A stretch of 64,000 nt of DNA, taken from contig NZ_JAGTIS010000017.1 in NCBI RefSeq assembly GCF_018704125.1, positions 1 through 64,000 on the forward strand. Reading direction: 5' to 3'. The notes below the pieces were generated by a model that saw only the letters and a list, made by a program, of their open reading frames with translations, ran no database searches and was not told where the DNA came from. Made by a program: the position numbers and the translations under genes. Shown piece by piece: positions 36,405 to 44,506 of the stretch (position 1 is its first letter; every line of letters begins with the position of its first letter). The stretch is from Metapseudomonas boanensis. Lineage in GTDB: Bacteria; Pseudomonadota; Gammaproteobacteria; Pseudomonadales; Pseudomonadaceae.

Positions 36405-37025
36405 TCATTTCGACTCGGTAATCCCGCGCCCTTTGGCCAGCGTCCACTCCAGCACCTTGGCTGAAAGCGTGTCGCTGGCTTTGCCAAACGCGGTCACCAC
36501 CTGCTCAGGCGATGTGCCGGTGGCGGGTTCGCGGACCTCGAAACGCTGGCTGGCGACGATACGCCGAGTCCCGCTTTGAACCAGGCGCGCGTCCAGCAAT
36601 ACGTGGGCTTCCGGAGTGCCGGAGCGGTATTCGCTCTGGAAGGCGCGCAAATCTCCAGTCAGTTCCAGGTCAGCCTGCAGGCGGCTGTCATCGCTGCTGA
36701 CCTCCCCTACCCGCCCGTCCGACAGAAATGCGTCGACAAGTCGATCCCGCACCAACACGGGCGCCCGGTCGCTCCAGCGCACGCCTTTGTAGGCGCTGAG
36801 TCGATCCCCCGCAGGCGCCACCGCAATCCGCGTGCTATCGAGCGTCTGACTGGCCTGCGGACGGTTCACCCTGAGAGACCAGTCGACAGCCTTCACCTGC
36901 ACACGAGAGGGCGGATTGCTCGTCGGCAGGACGTAGACATCCAGTTCCTCGCGCTCGGGAAGTATCGAGCACGCGCCAAGCAAGCTGCTCACCAGCAGCA
37001 CGCCAAGAGGAAAGATCCGCTTCAT
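36405..37025 (-). CDS. PqiC-like ABC transport auxiliary lipoprotein
   Basis: 206 residues. Lipoprotein signal peptide with lipobox LLGAC (Cys19) and +2 Ser, predicting outer-membrane anchoring. The rest is the ABC_trans_aux (DUF330) fold: YVLPTSNPPSRVQVKAVDWS, RIAVAPAGDRLSAYKGVRWSD and LLDARLVQSGTRRIVASQRF. Such lipoproteins complete MCE transporters across the periplasm. The start codon overlaps the MCE gene by ATGA. Confidence 0.85.
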   Translation of the reverse strand: MKRIFPLGVLLVSSLLGACSILPEREELDVYVLPTSNPPSRVQVKAVDWSLRVNRPQASQTLDSTRIAVAPAGDRLSAYKGVRWSDRAPVLVRDRLVDAFLSDGRVGEVSSDDSRLQADLELTGDLRAFQSEYRSGTPEAHVLLDARLVQSGTRRIVASQRFEVREPATGTSPEQVVTAFGKASDTLSAKVLEWTLAKGRGITESK

Positions 37026-37939
37026 GGTTGGAACTCCTTGATGGTGTCGCTGCGCAGCAAGTACCCCGCAGGGTCTGCCTCCAGGCGCCGGGAAAATGAA
37101 CGCAGGGCCTCCAGCGTGTCGCGCAACTGGGCAATGGCCGGGCCCAGTTCGCCAATACCTTTGAGTCCGCCGTCCAGCGCGTCGCGGTTGGTGTTTAGCA
37201 ATTGCTCGATATTCCGGCTGCTGCGCTCGAGGGATGCCAACATCGCTCCAGCATTGGCCACTGCTTCGCGGCCATGACCATTGATGAGCGTATTGGCGTT
37301 GTGCATCAGTGCCGCAGCTTCGGCAGTTGCGGAGTTGATCTGCTTCAGGGTCTGGGCCAACTCATTCCGTTGGCCGTTGAAACTCGCAGTGGTTTGCTCA
37401 AGATTGGCGAGGGTCTCCGACACGCGTGCGATGTTGTCGCTGGAGAACAATTTGTTGGCTTGCTCCAACAGCGTCGTGATGCTGATCATCAGATCCTCGC
37501 CACCGGCCATGAGGCGCGCAATGGGAGATGGGTCGGCGACAATCACCGGTCTTCTGCCATCCTTGCCCTGGAGCAACGGGCTTGAGGGGGTGCCACCGTG
37601 CAACTGGATCACTGCCGTACCGGTAACGCCGGTGATGAACAGGCGTGCGCGGGTGTTTTCCTTGATCGGCGTAGCGCCGACGACACGGATGCGTGCCTTG
37701 ACCTTGCGCGGGTCTTTGGTGTCCAGTCGCAACAACACGACTTCGCCGACTTTGATGCCGCTGTACTGCACCGCACTGCCCTTCGAGAGGCCACTTACGG
37801 CTTCGGTGAATATCACTTCGTACTCGCGGAACTCCCGGTCGGAACTGGACTTGCTCAGCCACAAGGCGAACAACATGGCGGCTCCGACCACCAGCACGGT
37901 GAACAGACCGATCATGACGTGGTGGGCACGAGTTTCCAT
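37022..37939 (-). CDS. MlaD-family MCE substrate-binding protein
   Basis: 305 residues. A single N-terminal membrane anchor (MIGLFTVLVVGAAMLFALWL, about residues 9-28) is followed by one MCE domain (YEVIFTEAVSGLSKGSAVQY, IKVGEVVLLRLD; about 40-120). The C-terminus is long and helical, likely a periplasmic tube or needle. It binds lipid or a hydrophobic substrate for the ABC permease. It directly abuts the ATPase gene. Confidence 0.85.
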   Translation of the reverse strand: METRAHHVMIGLFTVLVVGAAMLFALWLSKSSSDREFREYEVIFTEAVSGLSKGSAVQYSGIKVGEVVLLRLDTKDPRKVKARIRVVGATPIKENTRARLFITGVTGTAVIQLHGGTPSSPLLQGKDGRRPVIVADPSPIARLMAGGEDLMISITTLLEQANKLFSSDNIARVSETLANLEQTTASFNGQRNELAQTLKQINSATAEAAALMHNANTLINGHGREAVANAGAMLASLERSSRNIEQLLNTNRDALDGGLKGIGELGPAIAQLRDTLEALRSFSRRLEADPAGYLLRSDTIKEFQP

Positions 37940-38728
37940 TCAAACACTCCCCGGCACGCGCGATGCGGCCTGCTCGGCCGCGCGACCGCGCGGTCCGTGA
38001 AAATATTCCTGGATCCAGGGATCGCCATTGGCGGCCACGACCTCCAGTCGATCGGCCACCAGGACGTGCTTCTTCGCCAGCACGGCGACCCTGTCGCAGA
38101 TTGTGTAGAGCGTGTCCAGGTCATGGGTGACCAGGAACACACTTAGCCCAAGGGCATCCCTCAGCGTGAGAATCAGATGGTCGAACGCAGCGGCGCCGAT
38201 GGGGTCCAGTCCTGCTGTGGGCTCGTCGAGAAACAGGATGTCCGGGTCCAGGGCCAGCGCGCGCGCCAGGGCGGCGCGTTTGATCATGCCCCCAGAAAGC
38301 TCGGTGGGGTATTTGTCCCCAGCCTCCACGGGCAAGCCAACCAAGGCTAGCTTCACACGTGCAAGCCGTTCAGCAGAGGGACGATCCAGGCCCGCATGCT
38401 CGATCAACGGTAGTGCAATGTTCTCGGTGACGGTCAATGAGGAAAACAAGGCGCCGCGCTGATAGAGCACGCCAAACCGACGTTCCAGTTGGGAGCGCCG
38501 CCCTGGGGGCAAGGCCAGCAACTCTTCACCAAATACCCGCACTGTACCGGCGTTGGGATGGCGCAGGCCGAGGATGCAACGCAGAAGCACGGACTTGCCG
38601 GTGCCCGAGCCGCCCACCACACCGAGCACCTCACCACGCACAAGGTCGAGGTTGAGGTGGTCGTGCACTACCTGGGCTCCAAACTGGTTGCACAGGCCGC
38701 GTACTTCGATGATCGCTTCACCCGTCAC
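37940..38728 (-). CDS. MlaF-like ABC transporter ATPase
   Basis: 262 residues from a GTG whose GTGA overlaps the permease stop. Walker A GGSGTGKS, ABC signature LSGGMIKRAALARAL, Walker B DILFLDEPTAGLD and H-loop VTHDLDTLY are all intact. The LSGGM form (Met where most have Q) is typical of the MCE-linked MlaF subfamily. The frame stays open upstream, but that part overlaps the permease and does not resemble the family. Confidence 0.9.
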   Translation of the reverse strand: MTGEAIIEVRGLCNQFGAQVVHDHLNLDLVRGEVLGVVGGSGTGKSVLLRCILGLRHPNAGTVRVFGEELLALPPGRRSQLERRFGVLYQRGALFSSLTVTENIALPLIEHAGLDRPSAERLARVKLALVGLPVEAGDKYPTELSGGMIKRAALARALALDPDILFLDEPTAGLDPIGAAAFDHLILTLRDALGLSVFLVTHDLDTLYTICDRVAVLAKKHVLVADRLEVVAANGDPWIQEYFHGPRGRAAEQAASRVPGSV

Positions 38729-39849
38729 CAGCCCACCTCCATGAGGAACAACGCGGCAATCGCATCCAGCACGATGACGACGAAAATGGACTGCACGACG
38801 CTGGAGGTGGTCCGTTCGCCCACCGACTGCGCGCTGCCGGTGACCTTGAAGCCCTCCAGGCAACCGGTCACCGCGATCAGGAAGGCAAAGATCGGTGCCT
38901 TGCAGATACCCACCAGGAAGTGCCTGAGTTCGATGTTCTCCTGCAGGATCGACAGGTACATCGATGGAGAGATGTCCAATGCCAGGGCGCACACCACGGC
39001 ACCGCCCACCATGCCGCTGAGCATCGCGATGAAGGTCAGCATCGGCAGTGCGATGAGCATGGCGAACACCCGGGGCAACACCAGCAGTTCCACGGGGCTG
39101 AGGCCCAATGTGCGAATTGCATCGATCTCTTCATTGGCCTTCATCGAGCCGATTTGCGCAGTGAACGCGCTCGCTGTGCGGCCGGCCATGAGGATCGCGG
39201 TGAGCAGCACGCCGAACTCCCGCAGAAACGAGAACGCCACCAGATTGACGGTGTAGATGCTGGCCCCGAAGTCAGCGAGGATGGTCGCGCCGAGGAACGC
39301 CACCACCGCGCCGACAAGGAAGGTCAGCAACGCAACGATGGGTACGGCGTTGAGTCCGCTCTGCTCCAGGTGCGCGACCAGCGAGGTGATACGCCACCGA
39401 CCAGGGAGCAGAAGGATGGTGAACATCGAGCTAAGCACCAGACCGGTGAATCCCAGCAAGGCAACCGCTTGTTCCCAAAACCCCTGGACTGCCTTACCGA
39501 TGTTTTCCAACAGTTCGATCAACGCCGAACGGCGCGGGGCCTTGGCCTCCTTGCCCCCCAGGGCCATGGCCGTGGCGACGGCCTGCAACAATGCACGCCG
39601 CTCCGCAGGCAGGTTAGGCATCGTCGCATCAAGGTCAGCCATGCGGCTGACGCCGAGCAGCTCGACGATCAGCGCCGCACCGGCCGTGTCCAGCGAGCCG
39701 AGGGCGCTGAGATCAACTGCTACGCCACTGCCGAGGCCACCGCGCACGGTGTCCACCTGAGTCTGCAATTTGCCGTAGTGGGCAAGCGTCCAGTCACCGC
39801 CGATCTGCAGGCCGGACTCCTGGGCGCTGATGAAAGGTTCCGTTGTCAT
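38725..39849 (-). CDS. MlaE-like permease with N-terminal STAS domain
   Basis: 374 residues. Residues about 15-95 are a STAS domain (GDWTLAHYGKLQTQV, VAVDLSALGSLDTAGAALIV). Residues about 130-370 are the five-helix MlaE permease (LEQSGLNAVPIVALLTFLVG, FLREFGVLLTAILMAGRTAS, MKANEEIDAIRTLGLSP). In E. coli Mla the STAS protein MlaB is separate; here it is fused. First gene of the four-gene transporter operon. Confidence 0.88.
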   Translation of the reverse strand: MTTEPFISAQESGLQIGGDWTLAHYGKLQTQVDTVRGGLGSGVAVDLSALGSLDTAGAALIVELLGVSRMADLDATMPNLPAERRALLQAVATAMALGGKEAKAPRRSALIELLENIGKAVQGFWEQAVALLGFTGLVLSSMFTILLLPGRWRITSLVAHLEQSGLNAVPIVALLTFLVGAVVAFLGATILADFGASIYTVNLVAFSFLREFGVLLTAILMAGRTASAFTAQIGSMKANEEIDAIRTLGLSPVELLVLPRVFAMLIALPMLTFIAMLSGMVGGAVVCALALDISPSMYLSILQENIELRHFLVGICKAPIFAFLIAVTGCLEGFKVTGSAQSVGERTTSSVVQSIFVVIVLDAIAALFLMEVGW

Positions 39850-40087
39850 GCAGGCAGCTTAGCTCCGGATTGCGGCAACCCATCGGTGAGCTTCAGCCTG
39901 ACGCTCGGCGGCTCTCCACGCGTTGACCTGGGACTGAAAGCGGATCTGTGCACCACAAATTGCCCTCCTTGACTATTTGGCAGACGGGAAATGATACCCG
40001 TACAGCCTGCGGCTGACGTAGCTTCACGTCTTACCGCCCCTCCCTGCCCACTCCCTGGAATTGTCTTCACACAACGTAGGACTCGAC

Positions 40088-40774
40088 TTATGCCTTCACC
40101 GGACTGACCTTCAGCACGCAGGAAATCGTCTGGGTCCTACCGTCCCACAGATAGCGAAAATGTTGCGCCTGGACGGGCAAGGTCACCGCCGGAGGACGGA
40201 AAGCAGCCACGCACTCATGCCCTGGCAAGCGCACGCTGTTGTAGAGCAGCCCCCACTTCCCGGCGTTCCGCCACTGCCCGGCGAACGCCTGGCTGGCGGC
40301 GTAGCTCAACGGGTCGGGATCATGCAGTTGGGCAAGGCCGCGCACGTCGACCATAGGGCTCACCACTCGATTCACATAGGCCCGCATGGTGATCTCGATA
40401 CTGGCCTCCTGGGTTGCCCGCCAGAATCGCTCCTGGTGATAACGCGTCTCGGCAATCGCAGCGTCGACGGAGTTGGCGCAGTAATAGACGCCGTAGGAGC
40501 CGTCGGTAAAACGGCTGGCGCGGCCGATGTGGGTGAACGGTGCCATTACGATCGTCGCCCCGGCACCGCTGACCCGGTCCTGCGGCAGCACCCGGGCAAT
40601 CTCACCTACCTGGTCACGCAAGCGGTCATTGGTCATGGCCTCTATGGCGTAAGCCAGCTCCAGCTCAGCCGGGTCCAATGTGTCTTCGAATACCGAGATC
40701 GGCGGGAACGAACTATTGACCAACCGATAGGCCTTACCCCACTCGGGCAGCAGTTCCGCGAGCGATTGCGTCAT
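40088..40774 (-). CDS. RES-domain toxin
   Basis: 228 residues from the ATG at 40774. RES-domain motifs: KAYRLVNSSFPP (about residues 14-25), GRASRFTDGSYGVYYCANSV (about 84-103) with the Arg, Tyr and Glu residues of the NAD-binding pocket, and ETRYHQERF. RES toxins deplete NAD+ by phosphorolysis or hydrolysis. It overlaps the antitoxin gene by one base. The open frame extends upstream through the antitoxin gene but that part is not coding. Confidence 0.85.
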   Translation of the reverse strand: MTQSLAELLPEWGKAYRLVNSSFPPISVFEDTLDPAELELAYAIEAMTNDRLRDQVGEIARVLPQDRVSGAGATIVMAPFTHIGRASRFTDGSYGVYYCANSVDAAIAETRYHQERFWRATQEASIEITMRAYVNRVVSPMVDVRGLAQLHDPDPLSYAASQAFAGQWRNAGKWGLLYNSVRLPGHECVAAFRPPAVTLPVQAQHFRYLWDGRTQTISCVLKVSPVKA

Positions 40775-41175
40775 CAGCCCCGCACTCCGTCCAGATAGCG
40801 GCGCACATCGGCCACGTCGACAACTTGCCCGCCCAGCATGTATTCCAGGGCGCTGCGCCCATTGAAAGGCGCAGCGCTGTTGGGTTTGTGCACCCACTCG
40901 TAGGCGCGTGCCTCCTGGTTGCTGAACAGGATGCGCAGGGCCTTGTGGATGCCCATCAAGTAGGAAATCCGCTCCAGCGTATCGTGGGGCAATCGCACGC
41001 TCGGCAGTTTCTTGTAGCTGAAGTAGGTCGTGTTGCCGATCGAGCCCAGCAGCGTGCGCTGCTGCTCCTTGGTGCAACCCCACTTGTCCATCAGGTTGAA
41101 GAAGAATTTGAGGGCGACACGCCCTGCGTCGCCACTCTGGATTTCTAGCGCAGGCGCTCTTGCAGGAATGCTCAT
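40774..41175 (-). CDS. Xre/MbcA/ParS antitoxin of the RES pair
   Basis: 133 residues. An N-terminal Xre-like helix-turn-helix (LLGSIGNTTYFSYKKLPSV, then LPHDTLERISYLMGIHKALR) is followed by the C-terminal DUF2384 toxin-binding domain (AYEWVHKPNSAAPFNGRSAL, MLGGQVVDVADVRRYLDGVR). It neutralises the RES toxin encoded immediately downstream and should autorepress the operon. The AT-rich stretch at 41225-41285 probably contains the promoter. Confidence 0.88.
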   Translation of the reverse strand: MSIPARAPALEIQSGDAGRVALKFFFNLMDKWGCTKEQQRTLLGSIGNTTYFSYKKLPSVRLPHDTLERISYLMGIHKALRILFSNQEARAYEWVHKPNSAAPFNGRSALEYMLGGQVVDVADVRRYLDGVRG

Positions 41176-41356
41176 GGCAACTCCCCTGTCTGTTGGGTAG
41201 CTTCAGTTTACTCCGCATACGAACCACAGCAACAATATTATTCATATCCGTATATCCCCATTTGATTTCCTTTCTTGTTCAGCTCGCGCTTATCCCTGCT
41301 GCTCATCGCTTGGCCAACTCTTTTCCTTGGCGATTCGGAAACGTCTCTTTAAAATG

Positions 41357-41371
41357 TGGAACAACGTTCCA
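41357..41371. promoter_or_regulatory. perfect palindrome resembling an IclR-type operator
   Basis: TGGAAC-AAC-GTTCCA, 26 bases before the ATG of the flavoprotein gene and within its likely core promoter (TTTAAAATG just upstream). The GGAAC/GTTCC pattern is the kind bound by several IclR-family regulators such as KdgR. It differs from the PcaR-like sites in this window. Confidence 0.55.
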
Positions 41372-41396
41372 TAAATAGAAAAAAGAGGAAATCCCG

Positions 41397-43157
41397 ATGC
41401 CTTCCGATTCACCCATGTCACGCTCGATGGAATGCGATGTCCTGATCATAGGTTCCGGCGCAGCAGGGCTCAGCGCGGCGGTAACGGCAGCCTTCCATGG
41501 ACAGAAGGTGATCCTGGTGGAGAAAGACCCGGTGCTGGGGGGCGCAACCGCCTGGTCCGGCGGCTGGATGTGGGTGCCACGTAATCCGCTGGCTCGCCGC
41601 GCCGGCATTGAGGAAGACATCGAACAGCCACGCACCTACCTGCGCAATGAACTGGGCAATCACTATCGTGCCGACTTGGTGGACGCCTTTCTCGAGGCCT
41701 GCCCGCATATGGTCGGCTTTTTCGAACAGCACACTGCCCTGCAGTTCGTCGATGGCAATGGCATCCCCGACATGCATGGCAACACGCCCGGCGCCGCCAG
41801 CGGCGGTCATCAAGTGATCGCAGCGCCCTTCGACGCCCGCGAAGTCGGCGCCCTGCTGCCGCGCCTACGCAAGACCATGCGCGAAACTTCGTTCATGGGC
41901 ATGCCGATCATGGCCGGCGCTGACCTCGCCGCCTTCCTTGGCATGACCCGCTCGCTGCGTGCTTTCGCCTATGTGGCCAAGCGTTTCGGTGCACATCTCT
42001 ACCACTTGGCGCGCTATGGGCGAGCCATGCATCTGGTCAACGGTGTGGCGCTGGTGGGGCGCCTGGCCAAGTCTGCCGACGACCTTGGCGTGCACATGCT
42101 CGAGTCAGCGCCGGCCAAGCGACTGCTCGTCGAGGATGGCAGGGTGTGCGGCGCAGTGATCCAACATGCGGGCGCGGAGCTGAGCATTCGTGCCAAAGCC
42201 GTGGTATTGGCCGCTGGTGGTTTCCCGAACGACCCAGAACGGCGCAAGGCGATGTTCCCGCGCGATGCCAGCGGATACGACAACCTGGCACTGCCGCCCA
42301 GCGCCTGCTCCGGCGACGGCTTGCGCCTCGGCGAAGCCGTTGGTGGCCTGGTGGCCGATGACCTGAAATCACCCGTAGCCTGGGCACCAGTTTCCAAGGT
42401 CCCCTACCCCGACGGCAGCGTTGGCCACTTCCCCCACATCATCGATCGCGGCAAGCCGGGTGTGATCGGTGTATTGAGGAACGGCAAACGCTTCGTCAAC
42501 GAAGCCGGCGGTTACTACGACTACGTGTCGGCCATGGTGGAGGCTGTACCCAAAGGCGAAGAAGCCTGCTCCTGGCTGATTTGCGACCACCGTTTCCAAC
42601 GCCGTTTCGGCCTTGGCTTCGCCCGCCCTGCGCCCATCCCGCTGTGGCCATATGTGCGTAATGGCTACCTGAAGCGTGGCGACTCCATCGAGCAGCTTGC
42701 TGGCGAATGCGGCATCGATCCGGTGGGGCTGGCCAACACAGTGGCCGAGTTCAACCAGCATGCGCGCAAGGGTGAAGATCCGCTGTTCGGTCGCGGGTCC
42801 ACCCCGTTCAATCGCAAGAGTGGTGATCCGCTGCATCAGGGCCCCAACCCCTGCGTTACCCCCATCGAGCAGGGACCTTTCTATGCGGTAAAAGTCCAGC
42901 CCGGCTGCTTCGGCACCTTCGCCGGCCTGCGCACTGATAGTCAGGCCCGCGTTCTGAATGCAGACGGCCAGGCCATTACCGGCCTCTACGCCGCGGGCGC
43001 TGATATGGCCAGTGTATTGGGCGGGCACTATCCGTCGGGCGGGATCAATCTGGGTCCGGCAATGACCTTTGGCTACATTGCCGGATGCCATATTGCCGGC
43101 ATGCCGGTCGAGAGCCGAGATATTGCGGCTGCGAATTTAGCCTTTTCCCGAGCATGA
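41397..43157 (+). CDS. FAD-dependent oxidoreductase, 3-ketosteroid dehydrogenase-like
   Basis: 586 residues. Rossmann FAD motif VLIIGSGAAGLSAAVTAAFHGQKVILVEKD at residues about 12-41 (shown as the Gly-rich part GSGAAGLSAA). Further family features are GGATAWSGGWMWVP, the second FAD segment LYAAGADMASVLGGHYPSGG near residue 530, and the fumarate-reductase/3-oxosteroid-1-dehydrogenase cap domain between. Such flavoproteins introduce a C=C bond next to a carbonyl or reduce fumarate-like bonds. The substrate is not evident. It is a lone gene between the RES pair and the convergent pca operon, behind an AAGAGGAA ribosome binding site. Confidence 0.75.
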   Translation: MPSDSPMSRSMECDVLIIGSGAAGLSAAVTAAFHGQKVILVEKDPVLGGATAWSGGWMWVPRNPLARRAGIEEDIEQPRTYLRNELGNHYRADLVDAFLEACPHMVGFFEQHTALQFVDGNGIPDMHGNTPGAASGGHQVIAAPFDAREVGALLPRLRKTMRETSFMGMPIMAGADLAAFLGMTRSLRAFAYVAKRFGAHLYHLARYGRAMHLVNGVALVGRLAKSADDLGVHMLESAPAKRLLVEDGRVCGAVIQHAGAELSIRAKAVVLAAGGFPNDPERRKAMFPRDASGYDNLALPPSACSGDGLRLGEAVGGLVADDLKSPVAWAPVSKVPYPDGSVGHFPHIIDRGKPGVIGVLRNGKRFVNEAGGYYDYVSAMVEAVPKGEEACSWLICDHRFQRRFGLGFARPAPIPLWPYVRNGYLKRGDSIEQLAGECGIDPVGLANTVAEFNQHARKGEDPLFGRGSTPFNRKSGDPLHQGPNPCVTPIEQGPFYAVKVQPGCFGTFAGLRTDSQARVLNADGQAITGLYAAGADMASVLGGHYPSGGINLGPAMTFGYIAGCHIAGMPVESRDIAAANLAFSRA

Positions 43158-43192
43158 AAAAACGCCGCCAGGATGCGTGGCCCTGGCGGCGT
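43157..43192 (-). terminator. terminator of the catI-pcaC operon
   Basis: On the minus strand, ACGCCGCCAGG (43192-43182) pairs with CCTGGCGGCGT (43172-43162), followed by a run of six T. It ends the pca operon, and the same stem can act on the converging flavoprotein transcript. Confidence 0.85.
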
Positions 43193-43208
43193 CCAGCCCT
43201 GCAGTGAA

Positions 43209-43604
43209 TCAACCTTCCAGCGATTCGACCCCAAGCTCATCCCACACGGCCTCAGCCAGGTGGAAGGTAGCGTTGGCTGCGGGAATACCGCAGTAGATGG
43301 CGCTCTGCATGATCACTTCCTTGATCTCGTCGCGGGTTACGCCATTGTTCTTGGCCGCGCGCAGGTGCAACGTCAGCTCGCCTTCGCGATTCATGCCGAT
43401 CAGCATCGCGATGGTGATCAGGCTGCGGGTGTGCCGGGGCAGACCGGGACGCGTCCAGATATCGCCCCAGGCATGCCGGGTGATCATTTCCTGGAATTCT
43501 TCGTTGAACGGCGTCAGGTTCTGCAGGCTGCGGTCTACATGGGCGTCGCCCAGCACAGCACGGCGTACCTGCATGCCGGCCTCGTAGCGTTCTTTCTCGT
43601 CCAT
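43209..43604 (-). CDS. pcaC: 4-carboxymuconolactone decarboxylase
   Basis: 131 residues from the ATG at 43604 (MDEKERYEAGMQVRRAVLGD), which matches the usual PcaC start; an earlier ATG would add four residues. The CMD domain shows HAWGDIWTRPGLPRHTRSLI (about 49-68) and IKEVIMQSAIYCGIPAANAT. It converts gamma-carboxymuconolactone to beta-ketoadipate enol-lactone in the protocatechuate branch. Last gene of the operon. Confidence 0.93.
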   Translation of the reverse strand: MDEKERYEAGMQVRRAVLGDAHVDRSLQNLTPFNEEFQEMITRHAWGDIWTRPGLPRHTRSLITIAMLIGMNREGELTLHLRAAKNNGVTRDEIKEVIMQSAIYCGIPAANATFHLAEAVWDELGVESLEG

Positions 43605-43629
43605 TTTCGACTCCATGGATCAGGTGCCC

Positions 43630-43696
43630 TGTAGGCGCGAGCTTCCTCGCAAAGCCCTTATGTTCGCGACATTCGCGAGCAGGGCTCGCTCCTACA
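43630..43696. repeat. REP-like palindrome between pcaD and pcaC
   Basis: TGTAGGCGCGAGC at 43630 and the inverted GCTCGCTCCTACA ending at 43696 form an imperfect REP hairpin inside the operon. It could influence mRNA stability and lower pcaC expression. Confidence 0.65.
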
Positions 43697-43708
43697 CAAG
43701 AGGCGCAA

Positions 43709-44497
43709 TCAGGCGGTCAGGAAATCCAGCACTCGGCGGGTGAACAGCTCACCAGCTTCGACGTTGGACAGGTGCGCAGCGTGGAACTCCACCAGTTCGG
43801 CACCACGGATGTGCTCCTGCATGAAGCGACCGTGCTCGGTCGTCGTCACCGGATCGGCGTCACCGCAAACCACGAGCGTCGGCGCGACGATGCTGCCCAG
43901 TTGCTCTCGGTAATCGGCATCGCGTACCGCCGCGCAGTTCGCGGCGTAACCTGCAGGCGAGGTCTGAGCCAGCATGCCGACGATGGGGTCGACCTTGGCA
44001 GGCTGGGCTTCCGCGAACTCGGCGGTGAACCAACGAGAGATGGAGGCATCGCGCAGATCGCGCATGGCCTGGGCGCCGCCCGCCAGCACGGTGTCGATGC
44101 GCGGATTCCAGACTTCCGGGCTGCCGATCTTGGCGGCGGTATTGCACAGCACCAGACGTTCGATACGCTGAGGCGCATTGATGGCCAGCCACTGACCAAT
44201 CAGGCCGCCCATGGAAAGACCACAGAAACTCGCCTTGACGATGTCCAGCGCATCCAGCAAGGCCAACACGTCACGGCCCAGTTGTTCGATGCTGTAGGGG
44301 CCTTCGCTGACAAGCGACTGCCCGTGGCCACGCGTGTCGTAGCGCAGCACGCGGAACTGCTCGGTGAACGCCGGGATTTGCTCATCCCACATGTGCAGGT
44401 CGGTTCCCAGCGAGTTGGACAGGACCAGAACCGGCGCACCGGCCGGGCCTTCGAGCAAGTAGTTCAGGTCGCCATCGGCGAGGGTTACGGCAGGCAT
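43709..44497 (-). CDS. pcaD: 3-oxoadipate enol-lactonase
   Basis: 262 residues, alpha/beta hydrolase. Nucleophile Ser95 in GLSMGG, acid in VVCGDADPVT and His in FHAAHLSNVE; the oxyanion-hole region is LSNSLGTDLHMW near residue 30. It hydrolyses beta-ketoadipate enol-lactone to beta-ketoadipate, the point where the catechol and protocatechuate branches meet. Nine bases separate it from pcaB. Confidence 0.93.
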   Translation of the reverse strand: MPAVTLADGDLNYLLEGPAGAPVLVLSNSLGTDLHMWDEQIPAFTEQFRVLRYDTRGHGQSLVSEGPYSIEQLGRDVLALLDALDIVKASFCGLSMGGLIGQWLAINAPQRIERLVLCNTAAKIGSPEVWNPRIDTVLAGGAQAMRDLRDASISRWFTAEFAEAQPAKVDPIVGMLAQTSPAGYAANCAAVRDADYREQLGSIVAPTLVVCGDADPVTTTEHGRFMQEHIRGAELVEFHAAHLSNVEAGELFTRRVLDFLTA

Positions 44498-44506
44498 GCA
44501 AGTCTC

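Noticed and set aside
40775..41245. N-terminal extension of the RES toxin frame
   Set aside because: It overlaps the antitoxin gene in another frame and has no similarity to RES proteins. The ATG at 40774 fits the family.
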